Shown here one piece after another: positions 46,974 to 59,800 of a stretch of DNA of 64,000 bases. A program made the translations under genes and the position numbers. Position 1 is the first letter of the stretch; every line of letters begins with the position of its first letter. The stretch comes from Taxillus chinensis (lineage: Eukaryota; Streptophyta; Magnoliopsida; Santalales; Loranthaceae): positions 39,288,164 to 39,352,163 of the forward strand of contig CM042088.1 of the NCBI GenBank assembly GCA_023512835.1, in the 5' to 3' direction. Below the pieces are notes generated by a model. It had not been told where the DNA came from. It saw only the letters and a program-made list of their open reading frames with translations, and made no database searches.

Positions 46974-49900
46974 ATGTCGCCTCCTCCGATGGTGTGCTTC
47001 AATTCGGAGTGCATAGAGTTGAATTCGGAGCGTCCCAGGAAGGGCTGGCGGCTCCGGTCGGGGGAGTACGCGGAACTCTGTGATCGGTGCGGGTAGGAAA
47101 TTTTCACTTCCACATTGACTGGTTCAGTGGCGTAAGAGCTAGACTTAGGTTTAGGAATTTCGTGTTTTATTATGCATTGACTTTTCCTTGTTTGTCTTGC
47201 TTTGTTTTAGTGTAGTTGAGTGATTTGGCGTTCATATCAATGATTTGTTTTGGTTATTGTCTTGGTTTGGTTCGGTTTATTTTTTACGCTCTTAGTTTAT
47301 TTGGTTCAATTATCATCGTGTTTGTGGATTAATTTGTTTTGTTGGTTGTGTCTATTGACATTTTTGAGTTAGTTAATTTAATGGGTTTGCATTTTTTTAT
47401 ATTTTTTCCCCTGGGTGTCCGACTTTGCTGTCATGGTTTTTGCCTCAGTGGCTGGCGCCTATTTTCATCTCAACCTTGATAAATCAAAATTGAAATACTA
47501 CCTCCATTTATTTAATTTAATTAATGTATCACTGGTAGAATTATCCACACAATTCTGAAAGTCAGAGCCAGTAGAAATTTACTCCCTAAAACATTGTTCC
47601 ATACAATCTGGCCATTTCAACTAGCAGCGATGCCCAAAATGTTGTAAAATAATTTTCCCATTTTTCTGGTTAAACCGTGTAATATGAAGTTTGAATGAGG
47701 ATCATGAAGTTTTTCATGTGTGTCTATTATTTTTCTTGGGAAAAACTATGATCTTCATCCCGTTGGAGAGGGGACGGTGTTGGTTTTTGTTGTTTTGCAT
47801 GGGTTGAGTGTTTTTATTTATTTATTTTATTTTATTTTATTTTTATTGTGGGTCTTACCAAAATCCACTGACACTGGTTATGTGCATATTCAGTTTTGCT
47901 TTTGAGGAGGGTAGATTCTGTGAGACTTTCCATTTGACTGCCCCTGGTTGGAGGTGTTGTGAATCCTGTGGGAAGGTGAGGATAAAATGCATAGTCTTTG
48001 TAATTTATTCTTTCTAGTATTATAGATCCTTGAACATGCAGTGAACATTTGAGATTGAGTGAATTGAGAGTGTTTTTTTTTTTTTAATCTAGCACCCAAA
48101 ATGAATGATTTCTTCCAGATTGTATTTTTGGTATTCCCAGTCTTTGCTGTGTCAATCTTCTAATGAGGACAAAAATTCTTCGGCAGTGCATTCACTGTGG
48201 CTGTGTAGTTTCTGCTCATTGTTTTGTATTGTTGGATGCTGGAGGGATTGAGTGCGTTGCTTGTGCAAGGAATAATGTTGCGGTAAGAAGGTGCTAATAC
48301 TTTATTATTTTTCCATGCACCTTCACATAAATACTATTCTGGTGGTTAGAGGCTTTGTTAGCAAGCTGTTTTTTATTTTTATTTTTTATTTTTTTTATGG
48401 ACACAAGTTAGGAGTGACCTCATCTACTTTATAGTAGTGCCCATGAGCTTTGGTGGTGTTGTTTTAGGTATGTTTAGTTTGGAACTCCTTTAAACATATG
48501 AAGTTATGAAAGTTTTAGGTTATGTTATATACATATTTGTTTCTTTCCTGTCATATGTTTCAACAAAAAATGATTGTTAAAATTTTATTCCTTATCATCT
48601 GTATTCCAGACACCAAGTACAACATGGTGGCCGACATCTTTATTTCTTCCTGCCCCTTCTTCTGGTAGAATTAATGACATCTCTGTCAGAAATGGGATTC
48701 AGACAGGCGGACAAGTCCCAATTAGGCCTCGGCCACCACCTCCTAATTTCTTTAATGCTTCAGCTCCTCGATCTGAATTGTTCCCAAGGGTGCCCTATGA
48801 GGGTGATATATCAACTGGCCTTAGCAGACTTACTGTTAGTGAGCAATTATCTGCTTTTTCCCTGGAAAAGAAGAAAATTAAGGATTCATATGAAAGGCTA
48901 ATGAATGGAAGCTTGAAGTGTGCTGTGTCTCAATCGATTGGAAATGGGATTTCTGGTGTGTTGGTGATTTCTATATTTAAGTTGATTCTCTTGTGGGAAA
49001 AATTGTGTTGATCTTTCCAAGTAACCAGTTCAGTGTTTTTTTTTCCCTTTAAACATAGAAAATTGTGTGACAACTCAGTACAAATACAATTTTGTCCTGC
49101 AGGGATCAACTGGAAGGTGCAATCTAGCTCCCATTCAAATAATCCCCAACTTTCATCCTTTTTAAATGACAAATGCTCTGATCGAAGTATTGTTTTGGCA
49201 ATACCTTCCATATCACCAAATGGAAGGAATGGTAAAATCAAGGGACTGGGGACCCATTCACAAAAGGCAATTTCTTTGTCTCCTCTGGCTAGGCAAGTCC
49301 ATGGTAATTCACATAACGGAGTTGAAGCATCCAGTGATAAGAGAATGTGGAATGGAAGGCCACAAGGAGATGACGGAGGACATAATCAGTTACTTTCTCG
49401 ATATTGGCCCAAGTCAACCAGTCAAGAGCTAAAGCAGATATCTGGAGAGTATCCTTTATTCTCCTGTCACCACTTTGCTCCTTTTCTACATTCACATTAA
49501 TAAAGTGGGCTATGTTATTAATCTGACAATGATGTAGTATATAGTTTACTGTCATGAATGCAGCCTTTAAAAAATTATTTTTAATACTCATTTTTTATAT
49601 TAATTTAATACTTGTTAAAGTATATGGTGTAAGCAAAATTTAAATCTGAAAGATAGTTGGTTTCTACTTTACAAAATTTGTGATGTGGCTGGTCTATGCT
49701 TTCTGTTTATAACCAACATCTTGTAACCTTAACGATATGCAAGTTTGAACTCACCTATTACTCCTTTATTTGAAAAGATGTTAAGTGTTAGTGATGCTGG
49801 ACGGATAGGGCGTTTAATTCTTCCAAAGAAATGCGCAGAGGTGAGTCCTTAAACATGGACATTTTTTTTTCCTTCTGTTGCTGTTAATGTTCTTCAGGCC

Positions 49901-52900
49901 TTTTATGTTAAAGGCTAAAAGAAGCATTGTTCTTGGTGCATGATAACAATTAAGGCAAATTTTAACTATAAATGCATAAAACGCAATTGTTCAATAGTGA
50001 GCTATTTCAGGTTTTTATAATCTTGAAATCCTAGTATGAATCTATTGGATAACTTACGTATTTTCGTCTGGTGTTTCTTTTGCATACTCATTAGGCATAA
50101 TCATGCTCTGAGTGTTGGAATTGGCCATGTATTATGACTCTGAGGTCTTGAACTAGATGCAGATACTTGGCAAATTAACCCATCACACCTATTTTATCAT
50201 TTCTGGTCTCAATTGGGGCTTTTATGATTATGTTGCATAACTTGCATTATAGGCTCTGAGGCTCCCATGTAAAAGAACATAATTTTTTTTGTTTTTCCCT
50301 TTATTTTCATCAGGAATTTATGGGGAAAAAGCTGATAATTGAGACGCCATTATTAAAACAACAATTGACTGTAGGATTTGGTTGAACAGTATGTTGTCCA
50401 CAAATTTGGTAGAAACTACTGGTGCATTCTGCAATACTATGCAGCTTTTCTGTTTAGCACTTGTCTCCTTACCATTAACAGCATTTACAGTCATTGCCAT
50501 TACAAAATAACATTTGTATTCAAATTTATGTGGCTACTTGTGGCAGTGGCGGGTTTGAGTTTCTGTCTTTTATTTTAGTTTATTTTATTTTTCTTTTTTT
50601 ATTTACTTGACAGGGTAAGCCTCATGTTAACATACCATAGTTATGATGTTATGCACTCTATTAGGATTGTGTTACTGTATTTGTGATGGTAAATCCTTTG
50701 ATTCCACCATTATATGTTAGAAGAATATTTTTCTTTGAATAATTTAGTAACTCAAGAAATTTAATGAAGTCACTACTGTCTTAAAATTCAACCATGTGAC
50801 AGGCCTACCTTCCACCAATCTCTCACCCAGAAGGATTACCGCTCAGAGTCCAGGATTTCAAAGGCCAGGAATGGGTTTTTCAATTTCGATTCTGGCCTAA
50901 TAACAACAGCCGGATATATGTTTTAGAGGGGGTTACTGCTTGTATACAGTCAATGCGGTTGCAAGCAGGCGACACAGGTAACCAGCAATGCAAGTGAAAA
51001 TCATCTGTGAAAAGTTCTCCAAAGTCACCTAGATGTTTGCATGTCTATGGCATGGTTGTGCATGTCTTCTCATGAATGGTGTTATAACTTCTTCAGTAAT
51101 TTTCAGTCGGTTAGAACCGGAAGGAAAGTTGGTTATGGGGTTTCGAAAGGCAACTACATCATCTGATCAGGTATCCCTTTTGAATTAAAAATCTCAGTTT
51201 GCTATCCATTTATATAAATCGGTTAATCCGAATGGATTTGGAGCGTTTAATACATATGCTCTGTCATTCTATTTTCAAAATTACAACAGCAAAGTTGCAA
51301 ATGCATATGGTAAGGTTGTTTCACCTTTTCAAGGCATTTTATGGGATCTCATTTCTCAGGCACTAACTATTCGAGTAGTGAATACGATCAAAATTCAAAT
51401 AGGTATGTCACATGTGTTCTCACTAGTTCTTAACAAATTTTGTTAATGTTATTTTCTGTTCGCAGGAGAATCAAACAGTTGGAACTAGGAATGTTGCATC
51501 CATACAAGATGTTAGTACCAGACACAAACACTTGAACTAATCTTTTGCAACATAATTTAGATTACTAACATTTCATCAATCAACCAGTTAAATTCAGCGA
51601 GTGCTTGGTCCAAAATTGATAAATCTGCATGCATAGCACAAGAAGTGCTTGAGACTAAACCTTCTCTCCCTATAAAGAGGAAGAACAGCAGTTTGGGTTC
51701 AAGTAGTAAGCGCCTGAGAGCTGACCATGAGGAGATGATAGAATTGAAACTAACATTGCATGAAGCTCAAGGACTTCTACGGCCACCATGTGACCATATT
51801 CGCAATGTTGTCATAATTGAAGGTTTTGAGTTCGAAGAATATGAGGTACAATTGTTTATGGCTATTTTGCTGTTGGTTTATTTGTTAATAAGAGTATTAT
51901 AATTTTTTCATCGTATTAGATAAGTTTTACTGTGTTTTGAGGAAGGACTCAGAAAATTGGTCCCTTAGGTCTTTTTAATTTGCAGTAGCAGTAATATAAA
52001 TCATGTAAGACGCAAATGCTTTTTGATATTATTTGCTTTTAACAGGATCCACCAATGCTTGGGAGGCCTACAATTTTTGATGCAGATAATTTGGGGTATA
52101 TGACTCCTTTTTCTTGGCTTAATTGTTCAAACTACTTGTTAGTATTGGAATGCTAGACACACCTACTTAATGTAGTTCTTAACAAACATCATACTTAATT
52201 CACTACGTACTTTAGCTTAGGCGTGCAACAATTTACTTCACCGCAAACGTGATGAAGTAGGCTTTGGCATTGTACAATTAGACAATCACTAGTAGTGAAT
52301 TAGCTTAGGTAGTGAGCATTTTCTCTATCTTGAATCATTTTTTTTATATAAGGGAATTTTATTAAAAAATCAAGTACACAAGAAGTGTACTAGTTGAGAG
52401 AATACAACAAAAGAGCCCGTAAAAGAACAACCCAGCACAACACAACTCAAAAGGAACAAACAGAAATAACATCAATAAGACAAGAGAGACGAAAACACTC
52501 AGACCCGGCCAAACAATCCCAAAGACACCTGAGAAAACAAAGCTTAAGCTCGCCCAAGTTACACTCACAACCCCTGAAAAAGACAAACATTTCGCTCCCG
52601 CCAGAGGCACCAGATGATGTAGTGAGGAATAACCCTCCAAACCTCAGATGTTCTGCTAAGCCGCTCCCACCAAGAGGAGAAAGGCCCATGAACACTGTGA
52701 GGCATCACCCAAGACAGGCCAAAAAGCCCTAGAACAAAGTCCCAAAGAAGATGGGCAACTGGGCAATGAAGGAGAAGGTGGTCCACTGACTCCCTGGCCA
52801 TCTTACACATGTAGCACCAACCAATAACAACCATCTCCCGTCTACACAGGTTATCCGCATTCAAAATCTTCCCCAAAGTTGTCGTCCAAGCAACTACCTT

Positions 52901-55900
52901 TTGGGATGGTCAAATACCTTTTGTTAGCAGATTAATCAAGGAGGAAAATTGAGAAGGTGAGATTGATTCTAGTGTGATATGGAATGAAATGGCGTATTGT
53001 ATTAAATATGTGGCTAAAATGGAACTCGTGAATCTAAAGGTATGGTATTGTTGGGTAAGGACACGTTATGATGGAACAAGGAAGTAAAGAAAATTATTAA
53101 GAATAAATGAATGTATTATAAAAGTCTTAGCGAGGATTAGTTCTCCTGTCCCTATGCCCAAAAGGATTAGAGTTCCAATCTCATTATATGGTCAGTTCAG
53201 AGCATTTTCAATCTTAAGTGACCCTACATGAAACAAAGAAGTCCAACATTGATTGGCCAAGCTAAACTAAATAAATAGAAGGACTTAGTTGAGTTTTCCC
53301 CTTGCCTATGGGAGTTATGGATCGATAGACTCTTCCCGCGGCCAAGCATAAATTAGTAAGTAAGGACATTGTTCCTCTTATCTAGACCTTGCTGCCTTTA
53401 TATAAAAATAAAGATGACATACAAGATTACTTTGGAGGAATAAAATTCATATTATGAAGTTTTGAGAAAGGATTATTAAGCATCATTCAAGAGAACATGC
53501 TAAGATTGCAGAAAATTAATTTGATTTCATATCGGAAAGATTTACTATAAAGCGATTCTTATATTGAGAAGACTTATTAAAAAAAGGATTTATGTATAAA
53601 TTTGGAGAAAGCCTATGCTGTATTATTTAGAGATGTGCTTTGGTGGGTTTTGAAAAAGAAGATAGTTCTTATCAAATATGTGATTTAGATATGAGAGAGT
53701 TGTAACTAATGCTAGAATTGATAGTGGATTAATGGATGAATTTCCCATTAGAATAGGGATATACCAAGGATTAATCTTGAGTCATTTTTTCTTTGTAATT
53801 GTAATAGATGAAATAATTAAAAATATTCGTAAGAATATATCATGGTGTATGTTGTTCGCAAATGATATTGTTTCAATCGATGAGACCGAAGAAAGGTGAA
53901 CCAAAAATTAGAGTTATGAAGACAAACTTAAAGACAAATTGAGAAAAAACATAGATTTAGATTAAGCATATCGAAGACTGAATATAGTGTAAGTTTATAA
54001 AAAGTATAATAATGAATGAATTGTTATTAATTTGATGACCAAAAGATACTAGTCACATAATGTTTTAAGAAAAAGAACAAAACAAAGAACTTAATGGTAA
54101 TATCAACCATAGAATTAAAGTCGGATAGCTTAAGTGAAAAAGTATGACAAAAGTTTTGTGTAATCGTAATATATTATTGAGTTTTAAAAGAAAGTTTTAT
54201 AAGATAACTGTTAGACCTTTTTTATTATATGAAACAATGTGTTGAGCTAACAAGAAATAATATACATAGAAATGCAATGTAGTTGAGATGTAAATATTAA
54301 AATGGATATATGGTAACACTAAGATTGACAAAATTAGAAATTAAAATGTTTGTAGTGTTGTTGGGTAGCTCCGATCGAAAATAAGACAAAACAAAATTAT
54401 TTACGTTGGTTTGACTTAAAGCCAATAGATGCACATGTTAGGAGAGTATAAAAGAATAATATTGAAAAGGATAAAAAATTGAAGGAAAGACAAAAAAATG
54501 ACTTGAATAGTGGTGGTAATATAGGATATGAAATTACTAGCTTTGAAAGAAATGATGGTAGCTGATAGAAATGTTTGAAAGAGAAGAATTTGTGTATTGA
54601 ATAAAATTGTCTTAATTCATATTATTAGAATTAAGGTTGGTTGGTTTGTATAGCTATTAGACTAACTTTATAATGAATTTTCTAAAAACCTTTATTAGAT
54701 TCTATAATAATCTAGAGATGGATAACAGAATTATTTAAATCTTAATCCAAACAATTCAAGTAATTAACTGAACAGTTAAAATATATAAAAAATTCTAAGG
54801 AATTCTCAAAATATCTAAATTTGTGACCACCTTATATGGATAAAAGACCTAAAATTCTTACTTTTAATGATGTTTCTGCCCCTATAATAATTTTTTGAAA
54901 TTAAAATTACAAAATTACATTGTAAAATGGGAAATTAAGCAAAATTGAAAATTACATGTCACACAGTACACAATGCGTGCGTGAAAGGAGCTTATATTTT
55001 CTGCATAGAATGTGAGTGGCCCAAAACGTCAATTATTCAATTGCACGAAACGTATGTTGTACGAGAAAACCATCCCTCTACACCTTTTTTGGACTGCACG
55101 ATTCATACGCTTCAAGGCACTATTTCGTGCACTATGACTATTCTTTGCGCGTCGAGTTGTGATGTTTATATCATTCCCTCATCCTCAATATTATTCTTGT
55201 CCTCGAAGGAGAATTTTAAACATTATTTCGCCATATTTTCACAATCTTCCAAAGTAGTCTTTTCCTTCGTAGCACCACGCTAATGAATCAAAACTTGTTA
55301 CAGTTTAGATTTTGCATGAGTCTTCATCGAAAATCAATATTAGAGCTTAACATTGGTTGAAGCAATATATTACCCTCAACATTAAACATTGGCAAATCCT
55401 TCGAAATAAGGTTTATATTTTCTTTGTGAATTGTGGTGGTTCATTGCACCAGTGGCTCGGGACAGCTGATGGAGGCTGCTGGAGTTCCTCGTGTTCGTGA
55501 AGGAGACATGACTTCTTAGCGCATTATCCACGTTGAATCCAAAACATTCGAGGTTAAGGTTCTTGGTCGGTCAGTTCATATCGTGGAATGAAGTCAGACT
55601 TGGATCAGTGCCATCTCGATCAGTCAGGTCATTACTTCATGGCTTAGTTTTATGTTTTTGGAGATGGTCGGACTTTCTCTTGTCCTGTTCGAGGTTCACT
55701 CTTTCCGGGAGGTAGATACTGTGTTTCTAGCTCAATGGCAGCACAACCGGAATGGAAATTTTCTATAGTTCTTTGCCGTAGGTCCCTCTAGATCCAAGGA
55801 GAGCCTCTTCATCCTTGTCGGTCGAGGTGCTCAAGGGTGGACTGATCAGCGTGGTTGGATGTGTGGCATCAGGGTGGCGGAGGTCTACGCTCCGAGCTCC

Positions 55901-57689
55901 CCTTATGCGTGCGATTCCTACACATTCCGCGATGTGGTTGTCGGCAATGCTGGCATCAAGGGGGGAATTGAAACGATCAATATGATTAAAAGAGATAGTG
56001 GTAGACCACTCAAAACTTGAATACAAGTGATAATAAGGAATTGAGAGTTTGATTTGACTACAGTGAAACAATAGATAGAGGCGAATGATATTGCTATTCA
56101 ATATAGTTGATCTCTAATTCCAATTAGGTTCAGTTGTATTATTTTGCTGATCTTCTATGATTTCCACTTGCAATTTACCTTGGTAAAAAGCTAAGGGCTG
56201 ATTTTTTCCATTTTCTTTGCAAAACTTTTGTAGTGTGAGACATAAATTGCAGGTGCTACATGACATACTTAAGATTTCCAGTTCAAGAATTTATACTCTT
56301 TGAAATTCTCGGCCTTTTTGAAAGACATTAATAATTAAGATTGTCATCCTTGTGCTATTCGAAAATTCCGTGATATGGGAAATTTTATTAGAATTATTCC
56401 TTCTTCTTTTTTTTTTGAAGGCCCTGTCTTTTGAAATTTAGCATGATCCTTTAATTGCACACACCAAAACTGGGAAATATCTTTCTGCTTTTCTGTTACA
56501 AGTGATACTGTCCGCCGCCACACAAACACCACCACGCCCCCCCCCCCCCCCCCCCGGTCAGCATATATGGGTGCAATGACAAACATTTAGGCTGTATATT
56601 CACTTGATCCCTCAAAGGCAAACTGAGAAAAACGTTGTATGTCTATGTTCCAGTAACAGTATACAGTGGGCACAATGTGAAGACTGTTTGAAGTGGCGTC
56701 GATTACCTCATAGTGCTCTCCTCCCATCAAAATGGACCTGTTCTGAAAATTTATGGGACCCAGAAAGGTAGAGGCTGCCTACCTCCATACGATGAACTGC
56801 TATTTAATTTTCATATCATGCATGTCTTATGGTTTGTAAAGCGTGAGTTTCCATTTACTTGTTTTTATCTTCTGCTGCCAGATCCATCTGTTCAGCATCT
56901 CAAGAGTTGACAACAGAACAGGTTTCAGACATGCTTTCCAGCAGCAATCCTGGTATGTTTCTTTAAAGCAGACGCTGCATTATCCTATGCCTTTTTTCTT
57001 TATAACAGTCAAACATATAATGTGTTAATGTTCAAGTTTCCAAATGCCAGTGTCACTATTGCGTTTTTCGTTGTGATTGGGCAGCTGCTTCAAAAAAAAT
57101 GACGGCCACAGAGGAGCCAACTTCCGTAGTATCTTTGGATAGGATCGATGCCCTTGCAAAATCAGCTACTCCAGAAGAGGCTGAGGGCCTGCCATCATCA
57201 TCCCAGGCCACAACAAAGCACCCTCGACACAGGCCTGGCTGTTCATGCATTGTTTGCATTCAGCCCCCGAGTGGGAAAGGCCCTAAACACAAGCAAGCTT
57301 GCTCGTGCAATGTCTGCCTAACAGTAAAGCGTCGTTTCCACACCTTAATGTTGCATCGAGAGAAGAAATTGTCAGAGAAAGAAGATGAATCTGTGCAGAA
57401 GCAGGAGCAAGAGTTGCCACCTGAAAAGGTGCCTGATGAGAATCCTACAATATATGATGCAGGAAGCAGTAGTCCAGACCATAAAAAACTGGCTAATGAG
57501 GGTTCCAGTGATGACCACAACAGAAGCAAGGCATCTACTTCACCATTTGTAGGCCAGTTTGACTTGAATATGCAACCAGAGTGGGAGGACGAGTTGTCAC
57601 TAAATTCAGACCCTAGCAGCATGATGCTGCTGCCTGACGATGCTATTGAGAGGCAAATCAGGCAACAGACTTGCAACCTCTCTTGGTGA
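46974..57689 (+). CDS. VAL: VAL1/HSI2-type B3 transcriptional repressor
   Basis: Fourteen proposed coding exons: 46974-47092, 47894-47975, 48187-48282, 48610-48955, 49103-49448, 49744-49840, 50803-50977, 51097-51170, 51466-51510, 51588-51845, 52046-52095, 56654-56767, 56882-56952 and 57085-57689. All have GT-AG introns and matching phases. The sum is 2478 nt, 825 residues, uninterrupted. Residues 1-100 form the Cys-rich PHD-like region (C8, C13, CDRCG, CCESCGK, HCGC). The B3 domain is about 338-440 ([32 protein letters not shown]). The CW zinc finger is about 568-600 ([21 protein letters not shown]). A Cys-rich motif with [15 protein letters not shown] is at 670-709, and an EAR-type FDLNMQP at 783. 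Family members bind RY (CATGCA) sites and recruit Polycomb and histone deacetylases to silence seed-maturation genes and FLC. Met 46974 is the first in-frame AUG after a stop. Confidence 0.95.
52339..52895 (-). mobile_element. 5'-truncated LINE in VAL intron 11
   Basis: Minus-strand open frame 52876-52565 encodes the zf-RVT region found at the end of plant LINE ORF2 ([43 protein letters not shown]). The frame is open upstream to about 52895 ([10 protein letters not shown]). The 3' end shows the usual GTACACTTCTTGTGTAC phrase and finishes in a run of A (plus-strand T at about 52339-52346). It is antisense to VAL and relatively well kept. Confidence 0.8.
52960..54620 (+). mobile_element. Decayed LINE reverse-transcriptase relic in VAL intron 11
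   Basis: Plus-strand translation in changing frames shows LEKAY...[11 protein letters not shown] (about 53600-53660), [16 protein letters not shown] (about 53843-53890; the usual FADD is FAND) and [13 protein letters not shown] near 54430. These are landmarks of a plant LINE-type reverse transcriptase. Numerous stops and shifts make it an old fossil. It is in the same orientation as VAL. Confidence 0.65.
55440..55990 (+). mobile_element. Possible LINE ORF1 fragment in VAL intron 11
   Basis: More GC-rich than its surroundings and partly open. [21 protein letters not shown] and short downstream pieces resemble the ORF1 (DUF4283-like) part of plant LINEs. Resemblance is weak and frames change, so this is only a suggestion. 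Confidence 0.3.
56537..56555 (+). repeat. Poly-C run of 19 near the end of VAL intron 11
   Basis: An uninterrupted C19 tract about 100 bp upstream of the exon 12 acceptor. The length is likely variable between individuals and hard to sequence. Confidence 0.95.
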
Positions 57690-59450
57690 CGTTAGGAATT
57701 CCACAGCTGATGAGAGGCACCAGTGTAATGGAGAGCAGGAGGTAAAAAACTCAGTAATGCCTTTGGTCTCATCAGCCGCAATGATGATGCTGATGTAGAC
57801 ATATATGGAGTCATTGGTGTCCATGAAAGCCACTGATTCAATGAAGCGCTGCCCCAGGTTATTGTACAGTTTGAAACCGGAAAGATAAAAGAAATGATAT
57901 GCAGCTGTAGTAGTTTCAGCTGAACTGCATTCTGAGAAGGCATCCTCACTGTTATGTGGTGAGTTAAAAATCCTGTATGAGGGAAACAGAGATGGCTGGA
58001 ACGTAGGGTTTTACTCGTGGCTCTAGTGTTCTTTATTTTCACATTTGGGAGCTACTTAAGAAGATAGCTGATGTAGAATTTAGGCCATGTAAAACTGGAA
58101 ATGTATTTTAGCTTCCGTTGGTATTTTTACTTGCGGATTAGAAATTGAAGGTTTTTCAAAAGAGACCAAGTTTTTATTTTGTTTATTTAAAATGTTAATT
58201 TGGATGAATTAGTGATTTGGTACATTACTAAACAATAGGGTAGATTATATTGGATATTTGTCCCTCCCCGGGCAAGTTTGATATTAATATAATTGGGCTT
58301 GGGGCAGATTTAGAATGGATATTTCTGATACGTTAAGGATTTGAAACGGATTCAGGATAGGAATGATTTGTCTTAAATTTATATATATAAGGCAATATAG
58401 CAGGTTTGTTAGGTATTCGTCTTAACTTGATTATATTAGGATGAGTTTTAGGTCGGTGCGGATTTGGAGCGAGTTTGAGATATGATTTTCTTAAATAGGA
58501 TGGGTTTGAGATAGGGGTAACTTGTTTCAAATTTGCTCTATTGTCATTTCTAATCATTAACCAATAATTGCTTTCATAACAGTATGAGTGGCATGTAAGT
58601 GGTAAATAGAAAATTGCTGAAGAAAGAATTTTAACCTATCTAAATGATTAATTAGAGACCTTTGTGATGCAGAAATTAAAATTGACCTGATTTGACTTAT
58701 CTTGACAAGTCATTGGGTTGGTTCAAGTTTTGTTGGCTCTGATTTAATTTGGTTTTTTTATTATATTTTTAAATAAAATCAAGTTAAAAAATTCTGATCC
58801 ATCTTAATCCGTTCTGCTCTGATTTACTCCGAACTATCTAAACTATTAGGGTGAGGTGGATTCGGAGTGAGACTACATATTCCGGTTGGGTTTGAGTAGT
58901 ATCTGCTCCCAACCTTGTCATTAGACTCATTACTACTCAAAAGTTCATTTTAAATTTATTTATGTGAGATCAAGGACTGTAAGATTAAATGTTGTTACAA
59001 TTTAATTAAACTGAAATTGATAATAAAAATTTTAATATTACAGTGTAAGTTGTACCCGTTAATTTTAAAATTGCAGCATTAATTTGTTGAAGTTGTGGAT
59101 TACAAGGAGGAATGATATCAGCGTTGCCTTTCAGTTCATATGGAAATTCATATATTACGTTCCTAGTTGCGTAGAAAATTTATATAGAATATAGTCGTTT
59201 GCTCTAGTCCCAGCCTCAGTCCATTGATTTAAATGAGTAGCTCTTATTTTATTGTGTTAAGTACGATTTATACCATTAAGAGTGAATATATAATTATAAT
59301 AGTATTATTATTCAAGTTACTTGGAAATAAAAATATAATTTGTAGCATAAATATAAAAATACGTTTAAACTATACCACCACATCAAATGTTCATAATGTA
59401 CTAATAATAATTAAAATAGCAAAGATATATGATTCTAATAATATATATAG
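57690..59450. other. VAL 3' flank and intergenic DNA, no gene
   Basis: The first few hundred bases probably are VAL 3' UTR. From about 58250 the sequence is a degenerate set of GGATTTG/GAGTTTGAGA phrases on one strand, likely old repeat DNA. No coding sequence was recognised. Confidence 0.5.
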
Positions 59451-59453
59451 TAA

Positions 59454-59797
59454 GAGCATCTCCAATAATAATATGTATTTTATCTTCACATGTAGAGAAT
59501 TTTTTATTTGTGAAGAGTGTTTTTTTGCTTCTAACTCCAACAACACTCTTCATTTCAACTTTATTTGTACTAAAATAATAAATTTTATTATATTTTTAAT
59601 ATAATAAACTTTCATTTGGAGAGAGAAGAGAGAAAAGAGAAAATAATAAATATTAAAATAATATATGAAGAATGAATAGTGACTCTTCATAAAATAATAC
59701 TATATACAGTTAAGAGTCAAATGAAGAGCTTGTTGGAGCTTGTTTTTTGCATTTGGCTCTCTATTTGTAGACAATAGAGAGCCTCTTGGAGTTGCTC
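59454..59797. mobile_element. MITE with TAA target duplication (PIF/Harbinger-like)
   Basis: A 344-bp element has imperfect terminal inverted repeats GAGCATCTCCAA and TTGGAGTTGCTC (one mismatch), flanked by TAA on both sides (59451-59453 and 59798-59800). It has subterminal inverted sequence (AAGAGTGTTT... and CTCTTCATTTG-like) and no transposase. Three-base TAA duplications are typical of PIF/Harbinger MITEs, though this TIR sequence is widespread and superfamily placement is tentative. Confidence 0.75.
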
Positions 59798-59800
59798 TAA

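Noticed and set aside
52394..52732. Plus-strand open frame of 112 codons in VAL intron 11
   Set aside because: It is the antisense of the LINE zf-RVT fragment.
56344..56586. Gly/Val-rich minus-strand open frame
   Set aside because: Created by the C19 tract on the opposite strand, inside the VAL intron.
59233..59604. 123-codon Ile/Asn-rich open frame
   Set aside because: Runs across the left end of the MITE; composition reflects AT-rich DNA.
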